This document shows positions 1 to 8,123 of a DNA stretch of 64,000 nt, piece by piece. The notes under the pieces were generated by a model. It saw only the letters and a list, made by a program, of their open reading frames with translations, was not told the DNA's origin and ran no database searches. The position numbers were made by a program, and so were the translations under genes. The DNA comes from Anastrepha obliqua (taxonomy: Eukaryota; Arthropoda; Insecta; Diptera; Tephritidae), in the NCBI RefSeq assembly GCF_027943255.1, contig NC_072895.1, forward strand, positions 83,082,001-83,146,000. Direction: 5' to 3'. Each line of letters begins with the position of its first letter. The first letter of the stretch is position 1.

Positions 1-600
1 AAAAATAAATAAGAATTGATAAATAAAGGGTTCTAAAATAATTTGCGAGGGTTGCTTCCAAAGTATTCAGATTGTCAATTTTAAATAAGAATTGGTAATT
101 GGAAGTTTCAAAAATAATTAACGAAGGTTGCTACCTAACTTTTGAGGTATGGCAACATCACATGTTCAATTCATAAAAATAAATATTTGTGTTATGTAAC
201 AATCGGTAATTGGAAGTTCCAAATATAATTTGCGAGAGTTGCTATATTGGTCTCGAAATATGGCAAGTGAATACAAATTATTGGAGATATTTAAAGCTTA
301 TAAAAATAAATAAGAATTGGCAAATGAGAGTTTCAAAACAGTTTACGAGGGTGGCCACCAAAGTTTTTGGATATGACCACAACATTGTAAATGTTTTAAA
401 ACAAATAAAAATTAGTAAATGGAAGTTCTAAAAATAATCAACGAGGGTGCCACCTAAGTTTTCAGATATGGCAACATAGGTGTAAATGTTCCAGCTTTAA
501 AAATTAATTAGAATTGAGAAATAAAAGTTTCAAAAATATTTTGCGAGGGTTGCGAGTTTAAATATAAAATGATAAATAAAAGCTTCAAAAATAATTTACT
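1..600. repeat. Degenerate tandem repeat array, unit about 100 bp
   Basis: About six to seven imperfect copies of a unit with a GAATTGGTAAATGGAAGTTT-like core, then AAAAATAATTTGCGAGGGTTGC and often a TTTTnnnnTATGGCAACAT tail. The GCGAGGGTTGC-type motif recurs near 46, 124, 231, 346, 443 and 543, so spacing varies from about 78 to 115 bp. The array is cut by the left edge of the window, so its true length is unknown. It codes for nothing convincing. Confidence 0.7.
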
Positions 601-3110
601 AGTATTGCTTGCCATCGTGAAATTGGAAATTTTTAATGATAATCGTACTCAGAACGTTTTTTCTCGTGATTGACATTTGTCCTGTTTGCAGGTCCTTAGT
701 CAGAGAATGATGATGATGGCTGCCATGCATCGGTGCCTTCAATCCTGGTCCCACTTCGCTACAAGTCGAACTTCTTTGCTGTCGTCCATATTCGGTTATT
801 GTGTCAGAAAAAATCGTGTGATGGGTGAGTGAACTCAATTTTCAAGGTTGTCATACCGTGACATTTCGGGAAATTCAATCATGCAGTGTGAATAAAGCAG
901 TGTGCAGTGATCAGTTCTGAATAGTATGTATGTATATTCCCCTAAGGCTCGCCAAAATGTAGGGAAAGCACAGAAGACCAAACCGGCTCAATAAAGTGAA
1001 GTTTTTGAGTATTCATCTTCCTCATCTTCCGTGAAGTCCTCACTTCACTCTCATTGGTTTCTTCTTAGTCCCGCAAATAAAAAATGGAAAACCAACCTTT
1101 TCCCATGCCAAAGGAAGCGTTTGATACGCTCAAATCATGTGATGAGTAAGAAAAGGTGCTTGGAAAATTAATTCATACTCTCGTAAAAGTGTACTGATCT
1201 TCAAAAATATTTAAAAAAAATATAGCCATTTACAATTATAAATTAGTTGCCCTTCTTAATCATTACGAAGCAACCATCGCATGGATTACAACTTTACCCA
1301 ACATTTTTCTTATATTTAATTTCAATGTTTTGTTAAATCGATTTTACTTTCCAAAATTACACATTTCATTCAAGGGGTCCTGGTGGTCTAGAGCTTGAAA
1401 ATTTAGGGTATTTTCAGAATTTTCTTTTACAATAAAAAACTGAAAACAAATAAAAATGAAAATAAAAAAAAAAATTAATTATAATAATTTCACCGCCCCG
1501 AAAAATTGGACCTGGACGGTGTTGTCTATTTTGCCTCTTCTTTTTACCTGAAACACAAAAACCAAAAATTTATAAATTAGTATGACTGTAGCTATGTCCC
1601 GTACTAGAATGAAAAAAAAACTTTGACCAATTGGCGCGTTTTAAATTTGTCACTCTAAAAATCGTTTTTTTCTGTTTTTTAATCAAAAAGTTCGAAATAA
1701 TTGAAATAATAACATGATTCTAGTACAGGCGATCGCCATTAATTGTTGTGAATTGCAGACTATTCGGTTGAATAGCTTTTTTTTTTTTGTTTTTTGACAG
1801 CACAAGGCCGATAAACGCCGTTTCGAGATAAACGAGTTTAAAATTTGAACGCGTGGACCACTCTCTACCTAATATATGGGCTGTGGAAGCTATACTATTG
1901 GGAGTTTCCGCATGAAAATTTCACGGTCCTAAGAACATGGATATAGAAATATATTTTCGATATATTAGAAATATTCATTTACTTCATTTACCATTATATT
2001 CGTCTGAGCCTCACTGTGTACAGCCTTAATGTTTGAAGCATTCTTAGTTATGGTAGTAAAGGAATATTTGTGTTTTTGAACGCAGCTCTTGACTAAAATG
2101 TTTGCTGAGTAGTTTTGCTTTTCATTACTGGGTTTTTTCAGACCATTTGGGTCGATGTAAATTTAGTCGTTTCCATTCTCTTCAGACATTTTTTATTGCT
2201 GAAGTCTTGTTTTATATTTATTTATGTAGAGTTGATTTTTGGGTTGCACACAAATAAATATTTAGGTTTTGTGTGAGCCAAATTTGTCTATCTTCTTGTA
2301 AAATGGGGCTGATAATGTTTTAACTTTTCATTACGAGTGTCTGGTAAAGATTAAGTAAATATTATTCTTAATTGAAGCTATGAAATCAAGTCCGTTTCCA
2401 CTTTGTGCTTCCAGCGGTCTTTCAGAGGACCTTTCTGATTCTTCTTTCACCATCGAATACTGAAAGGACATTTGCATCCTTTCTTTCGACACTTTTAGTC
2501 AGTGGAAACACTGCACTGTTTCGGATTCTCCGCAAAGCCTACATGAGCCTCATGGTTCCATTTTCCACCAAATGGGCTGACATATAAATGTGAAAAAACT
2601 TCTGCAGAATCTTTCTTTGGAACACTGTAAAGTCCTTCAATCGAATATTGTCAACGTTAACGAGCGGACAATAAATGGTAAATAGTTTGTGTGGCTTTTG
2701 TTTGACAAGATAGAATCTTACTTTTTAATCACTTACTCAATCCAAAGTAAAACTTATTGACAAGAGAGATATTTCGAGGAATTTCAAGGTTGACTTTCAA
2801 GGCGAATTGAATAGTGGAGGTGGCGCCAGTTACTTTATTTTGAGCGAAAAGTCTGACGTCAGCTCCCTTCGCAATACACGACAAACGAACAAAACAAACA
2901 AAAGTATGAGAAATTTGTGAAAATTTAGTGAATGGCTTGGTAGCTTTGTGATTTGTTAGATTAAAACTAAACAAACTAATGCAAACAAAGTGCCGCATGT
3001 TAAATTATTAAGGAACAAATGAATATACCTTCTACTCAAATATGAACGAGACGGTATCAATAAAACGGTCCGCGGATGACATATGGCAAAAATAAAATTT
3101 TTTTTTTTGG
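601..3110. other. AT-rich region without a recognised gene
   Basis: Homopolymer runs and short chance reading frames only. No frame shows a recognisable domain, and I see no transposon ends with matching repeats. Confidence 0.5.
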
Positions 3111-3118
3111 TAGGACTG

Positions 3119-3455
3119 TTATAAGCTGACATGGCAAATTTCAGCGTGATATGTCACATAGTTTGTTTTCTGTGCTAGTGTAAACAAGTCAAGCTCGAGT
3201 GTGTTCTTCGAATTCTCTTTTATGACTTCAATTGTCTCAAAATGTTTTCCACGGAGCGGCAACTTGAGCTTGGGAAACAGGAAAAAGTCACATGGAGCCA
3301 TATCAGGCGAATACGGTGCTTGCGGAACGATATTAACATTATTTTTCTTCAAATAATCGCGAACAAGACGTGATGTGTGAGCTGGTGCATTATCGTGATG
3401 CAAGAACCATGACTTGTTGTCCCACAATTCCTTCCTTTTAAGACGAATGTTCTCG
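3119..3455 (-). pseudogene. mariner transposase C-terminal fragment
   Basis: The minus strand encodes the end of a mariner-family (DD34D) transposase catalytic domain. Seen directly: the second catalytic aspartate in WFLHHDNAPAHTS, the third in APYSPDMAPCDFFLFPKLK with 34 residues between them, and the LPLRGKHFE segment that usually follows. The N-terminal DNA-binding half, the first aspartate and the terminal repeats are missing, so this is a dead fragment. Reading upstream on the minus strand, homology stops near 3455, where unrelated SINE-like DNA begins. Confidence 0.8.
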
Positions 3456-3574
3456 AATGTTCTCTAGGGGACATCAGAATTCGTTTTAGAGGTATGGTTC
3501 CTTCGGCAAAGTTTCTTATTTTGATCCCTAGAATATGATTTTCACAGAGCAATGGGCGGTTTTTTTGTCTCTCC

Positions 3575-3672
3575 ACAAATCGACCCGGCCTAGTGACCAC
3601 TATTAGAATAAATTTTTCTGTCATTTGTTGTCTCGTGCCCGTACTTACGCACCAACCTATTCGGCCATGGTT
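3575..3672 (-). repeat. Decayed tRNA-related SINE (head and start of body)
   Basis: Read on the minus strand this resembles the SINE at 62952-63281: an A-box-like GGCCGAATAGGTTGGTGCG followed by the body motif around CTAATAGTGGTCAC. The B box is eroded and the 3' part is absent. Assignment rests on similarity to the better copies in this window. Confidence 0.4.
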
Positions 3673-3719
3673 GGCGACAATTTCCAAAATACTTGTACCA
3701 CTTTACATGGAGTCATCCT

Positions 3720-5285
3720 AAGTTATTAAACAAGAACAGTGAACATATGGTAATCACTATTGAAATAAATAGTCGGCAACTCTCAGAGCAAAGTTTCTAT
3801 CCCATTCTTAATACCAATGTTAAAGAAAAGTTAGAGACGCTTACAGGCGGGTGATTTTGCCTCTTACTTTAATTTATGGATTTTTTTCGACAAATTGAAC
3901 GTATACTGCTCACTCTTGTGTTTCTTTGTACTCTGTAATCAAAGAAAATGTGATTTAAATTTTAATCTCAGTTGACTAAACAACTTTTAGTAAACACCCA
4001 TCATAAATAAATGGAAATCGAACAATTATATTTTGTCACTTTATTTTCTTAAAATTTCATAAATAATTATCACAAATTTTTACTATGTATTATGCGAACT
4101 CTTGCAGAACCGTGTAGAACTGCTATCACGAATTTCGTTATTTTTTGACAATTTTACTTGGAAATGAAAAATTATATAGTGTCAAATATTTCCATCAAAT
4201 TTTAATGTTGAGAGCACGCGTGCGCTTTTAGGCTGCATATTTTACTATTATTTATTTTGAGATTTGACTTTATTGGTTTCACTCTTTAATATACATTTTT
4301 TGAAAGTAAAAAATAGCCATATGGTATGTTTTGCAAAATATTGAACGCATTTTACTATGAATTAGTAAAACAAAAAAAAATGTATTAGTTTTCATTATCC
4401 AATTCTTGTAGGATATTTTCCATACCGAAAGTTTACCAAGCAATTAATTTCTTTCATATTTTGTGAACTCTACTCCCCAGGCTTTTAAAGTGTTTACTTC
4501 CATTTTATACCACGTCAGCTTATAAGGTACTTTTAAATAACAAAAGTTCTATGTTTAGACAATACTAATAAAAAGGGTGTTGGTATAATTTTTTTTAAAT
4601 ACATTTTATACCTTATGTATAAAATTTTTATATGTAGGTTATTAAATTTTGATATCTTTAAAAATAGCAATTTTAAGTTGGCAACAGAAATTGAAGTACT
4701 TAGTTGGAAATCAGTTCATTAACATGCTTCTTCTATATACCTCCCACACTAAAACACTAACACACACACATACACACGTATTGTTGTAGATGTTTTGTAA
4801 ACATCCCTACTGCTTTTAAAATATTTTCATGTGACATTCACTCAGCTGTAAAGTCAAAGTGATTTGTGTATAGAAAAATAAACAAAACGGCAAAAAAGCT
4901 TCCCTTTTTAGGAGTAACAAAACTAATTACACATCTCCAACACACTCACAGTCAGTTTGTGTGAAGCCCCACGACACCAACAGATTTCGCACTCGATGCT
5001 CATCAGTTTCACTAATTAAATTAATCTAACGCTAATTTTCAACCATAAAACCAACGAAAGCAGTATTGGAGGGCGCAAATTACTTTATCAGAGGAGTGTA
5101 AAAATGAAAAGAAAAGTTGAATGAAACATACACACACACATATATATTAACTTACTGGGTACGCTGCCATGGTAAGAGGACTTATATAAGAGTATATTTG
5201 TATATTTATGTGACTAGTAAAATAAAAAAAAGAAAATAACTGAAATATAAATAACATTCTTTAAATTTATGCACACAAATATGCA
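3720..5285. other. AT-rich intergenic stretch, no gene seen
   Basis: Contains short ACACAC-type microsatellites near 4756 and 5133 and poly(A/T) runs. No recognisable reading frame or transposon terminus was found. Confidence 0.5.
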
Positions 5286-5412
5286 TACATACGAGGGTCG
5301 CCTTTATATTTTGGGTTCTTGTAAAGTGAATTGAAAAATTCCTCTCGCCGCAAAGGTGGAATTAACTTACGAAAATATTCATGCGCTGATTTATTACGAT
5401 TTTTGAGATGTA

Positions 5413-6315
5413 GAGGGTGATTTTTCGTGTTTTGTTTCACTGTCAAACATCTTCAGTTTGGTCTATAATTTAACCATGAATCGTCTTACAAACGAACAAC
5501 TCTTGCAAATCATTGAATTTTATTATAAAAATGCGTGTTCTGTTAAGAAAGTTTAATATCCACTTTTTTATCGAAAAATTGTGTTCAGCGACGAAGCTCA
5601 TTTTTGTATCAATGGGTACGTAAATGGGTACGTAAATAAGCACTCGATTTTGGAGTGAAGATCAGCCAGAAGATTAACAAGAGCTACCAATGTATTTAGA
5701 AAAGGTCACAGTTTGGTGCGGTTTATGGGCTGGAGGTATCATTGGACCGTACTTCTTCAAAGATGCAGCGAATCGTAACGTAACTGTAAATGGTGAGCGC
5801 TACCGTGAAATGATATCCAACTTTTTATTGCCCAGAATGCAGGAGCTTGACTTGCATGACATGTGGTTTCAGCAAGACGGTGCTACATGCCACACAGCAC
5901 GCGTAACAATGGACTTGTTGAGAGGCGAGCTCGGTGAACATTTTATTTCACGTTCGGGACCTGTCAATTGGCCACCCAGATCGTGCGATATAACGCCTTT
6001 AGATTATTTTTTGTGGGGTTATGTTAACGCTCATGTCTATTCAGACAAGCCTGCTTCAGTTAACTGATTGGAAGACAACATTAAAGCATTTATATGTGAG
6101 ATACCGGCCGAAACATTGGAAAGAGTATGCCAAAATTGGACTAAGCGCATGGACCATTTGAAGCGCAGTCGCGGTCCACATTTGCATGAAATAATCTTCA
6201 AACATTAAATTATATGGACTGCACTATCGATCTAAATAAAAATTTCATGAATTTTTCAGAAATTTACGAGTGTTTTTTTGAAAAACTTTCCTATAGCTCT
6301 TAAAAAATCACCCTG
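5413..6315 (+). mobile_element. Tc1/mariner element of DD41D (rosa-like) type, decayed
   Basis: Ends are short inverted repeats AGGGTGATTTTT and AAAAATCACCCT, flanked on both sides by TA, the target expected for this superfamily. It contains a DD41D transposase remnant (separate entry). It sits inside the mariner remnant 5291-6480. Length about 0.9 kb against ~1.3 kb expected, explained by an internal deletion near 5550. Confidence 0.8.
5476..6208 (+). pseudogene. DD41D transposase pseudogene
   Basis: Starts with MNRLTNEQLLQIIEFYYKN, then is broken near 5553 by a stop and a deletion that removes most of the DNA-binding region. Catalytic motifs follow: VFSDEAHFCING (first Asp), MWFQQDGATCHTARVTM (second Asp) and WPPRSCDITPLDYFLWGY. 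Counting gives 41 residues between the second Asp and the last Asp of DITPLD, the spacing known for rosa-type tephritid elements. A second stop interrupts the C-terminal part near 6067 (PASVN then TGA), after which homology resumes to HLHEIIFKH and TAA. It cannot make a functional enzyme. Confidence 0.8.
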
Positions 6316-6509
6316 TATTATCGAGGCAGAATTGCATTAATCAACTTACTTCGACTTTAGATGTTGAAGCAACACGCTTAGCCACTTTGAAACGCTCATA
6401 CAACGAGTTTATTTTTGATATTCTGGACCAAAAAATGTCATTAGCTGCCAAATCTATGAAAGGATAATGACACATCATGATGGGGGCCCCATCCTATAGC
6501 AAATCAAAC

Positions 6510-6735
6510 GCAGAAAGTGTCGTTCGATAGATCACACGCTTAGGAAATTGCCAGATAGCATCACAAGAATGTCACTGGACTGAAACCCGCAAGAGACCTG
6601 ATGTCGCGGTCGGCCAAAGAATACTTGGAAAAAGTTGATGTTGTACGAGCTAGCAGATGCCGATATCACATGGGAGGGCACAAAAGTAACAGCACAGAAA
6701 GCCTTATGCTCCCGAGCGGAGTAAATAAGGACAAA
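6510..6735 (+). pseudogene. C-terminal fragment of a non-LTR RT polyprotein
   Basis: In two frames the plus strand reads IDHTLRKLPDSITRMSLDWNPQE, then KNTWKKLMLYELADADITWEG and a short tail to TAA near 6725. The WIGHTLRK, DWNPQG, TWRR order is typical of the extreme C-terminus of the LINE proteins often mis-annotated as craniofacial development protein 2-like. A frameshift lies between the two blocks. An A-rich stretch after the stop suggests the LINE 3' end. The entry at 13290-14357 is a longer relative. Confidence 0.5.
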
Positions 6736-6925
6736 AAAAGAAAGTGTGTGGTAGTTCACGGAACCCGCACGATTGAAGTGAAACTTCTTTTATCAACAAA
6801 TCAATAATTTAACTATTATTTCAATATAATGCATGCAGAAGTCATGGAAAGCATGGAATGGAATTTTATTAAACAGAATTATTTATTTATTTTAATATAA
6901 AAAGAAATGAATTTATTGTACTCAA

Positions 6926-7233
6926 TTACATTTGGTTCTCGGCATTGTCATTATCATTATTGGATTCGTTTTCCAAAAATGAAACAAGGGCTTTATGGTA
7001 ACTGAAATACGTAAAAAATGATCTACATTCTAATCTATCAAGGTATCGATGAAATACTGCATCAATGGTAGTTCCGCATCTTGTTGTTGGTACTACAAAT
7101 TATCACTTATCGTACAACCGGAGGATTCACTGTCACGGTGTTCAACAGTAGCTCTTAATTTTTTACGCTCCAAATACTCACGTTGCCGTTCAGCACCTGT
7201 TTTCGGTTTCCGTTTTTGTTGATTTGATGCCAT
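6926..7233 (-). pseudogene. Protein remnant: AERxREY N-terminus joined near an EEP-like C-terminus
   Basis: The minus strand starts MASNQQKRKPKTGAERQREY, continues with a basic stretch, and hits a stop. After a frame change it reads TTIDAVFHRYLDRLE and FSYHKALVSFLENE, ending at TAA at 6926. The copy in element B (25528-25929) keeps GDFN, TTIDAVF and SYHKPLVSF. These look like the last third of an endonuclease/exonuclease/phosphatase fold (GDFN and SDHxP motifs). From general knowledge, such modules occur in Helitron/Helentron-type proteins of arthropods, but the terminal repeats here do not fit that simply, so the family is open. Confidence 0.5.
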
Positions 7234-7427
7234 ATTTAACAGAAATCAATCAACAAAACAAAATATGTTTGTAAGATTTGCTCAAAACTACACACACACT
7301 CTATGACGCGTCTCGCGTTACTAATAATATTGTGTTTGGGATAACTGTCAACTGTTTCCACCGAAATGCGTTCGCAAAGTGTATGGTCTTTGGTATGGTA
7401 AACAGATTTATGATACATTATTTTGCG

Positions 7428-7737
7428 GCGACAGCACAGCGCGATAGCCCAGCGGCTAGCAATGTGGGCTTCCGATCCGAAATCCTTGGTTCGAATCACA
7501 AGAAAATTTTTTTTTTTTTTTTTTTTATACATTTATTTCAATTTGTTTTATGATATGTTTATGAGCAGATTTTTTTCATGGCAGAAATACACTCGGAGGT
7601 TTGCCATTGCCTGCCGAGGGGCGACCGCTATTAGAAAAATGTTTTCATTAATTTTGCTTTCACCGAGATTCGAACCAACGACCTCTCTGTGAATTCCGAA
7701 TGGTGATCACGCACCAACCCACTCGGCTACGGCGGCC
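7428..7737. repeat. Composite repeat with two facing tRNA-like heads (copy A)
   Basis: Plus strand: a tRNA-like sequence with an A box around 7445-7460 (TAGCCCAGCGGCTAGC) and a B box at 7488-7497 (GGTTCGAATC), then a long T run. Minus strand from the other end: a different head with an A box at about 7710-7729 and a B box at about 7666-7676 (GGTTCGAATCTC), followed by the SINE body seen at 62952-63281 but lacking its 3' end. The two pol III type promoters point towards each other. The same arrangement occurs at 26245-26550. Confidence 0.65.
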
Positions 7738-7781
7738 ATCAATCAAATGTCATATTTACAAATTACATTCGATAAGACGAC

Positions 7782-7952
7782 ACGCCACGCCAGTCTTTTA
7801 ACAGATGGCGCTGGCATAGCGTGAGTTTTACGTAGTTTAGCGTAGTTTTACTCCTCACAGCGTTTCATCCACGCCACGCTTTTAACAGATGGCGCTGGCG
7901 TAGCGTCACATATCGATGAAACGCTATGGTTTTACTCCTCACAGCGTTTCAT
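7782..7952. repeat. Two-copy tandem duplication, unit about 82-90 bp
   Basis: Both units share CACGCCACG, then TTTTAACAGATGGCGCTGGC, then TTTTACTCCTCACAGCGTTT. The second has a changed middle. It lies just inside the right terminal repeat of element A. Confidence 0.7.
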
Positions 7953-8123
7953 CCTTCGAGACAAAAGAAGTTTCACTTCAAAAAAAAATAGTTGCGACAT
8001 GACCAGTTTTTCCGAAAAAACAGCCAACTACAAGCAAACTCTTCCGTGAACAAACTTGGCATGAAGCACCCATACTGTCGATTGCTGTTTTTGTCTCCAG
8101 CTCATATGTATATAGTACATAGA

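Larger units (their letters stand above)
5291..6480 (+). pseudogene. mariner remnant split by a DD41D element
   Basis: A mariner-like left terminus (ACGAGGGTCGCCTTTATATT) begins at 5291. The bases up to 5412 encode a mariner N-terminus (LTYENIHALIYYDF). Removing the element at 5413-6315 with one TA copy joins this to 6318 onward, which continues with LSRQNCINQLTSTLDVEA and RLATLKRSYNEF. Known mariners have the same order (YYDF, GLTQQHCMDELNSFFGDEAP, YRWYGEF), as at 11970-12150 in this window. The piece ends near 6480 beside a LINE fragment. An in-frame stop and the missing catalytic domain make it a pseudogene. Confidence 0.55.
6775..7983. mobile_element. Terminal-inverted-repeat element A, internally deleted
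   Basis: The left end TTGAAGTGAAACTTCTTTT (from about 6775) is the inverse complement of the right end near 7961-7983, with one mismatch over about 20 bp. Inside are a short minus-strand protein remnant, the two-headed tRNA-related composite and a tandem duplication. A second element of the same build is at 25402-26686. Family not assigned. It appears to interrupt a mariner remnant, because mariner-like codons occur on both sides. A target duplication could not be fixed. Confidence 0.55.

Noticed and set aside
599..838. 79-codon minus-strand frame
   Set aside because: No domain or repeat explanation, and composition fits chance.
2405..2587. Possible transposase fragment
   Set aside because: A few residues hint at a hAT C-terminus, but no motif order or neighbouring homology supports it.
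7441..7505. tRNA gene
   Set aside because: A and B boxes are present, but no proper acceptor stem closes, and the sequence recurs as part of a repeat, so it is a tRNA-derived repeat head.
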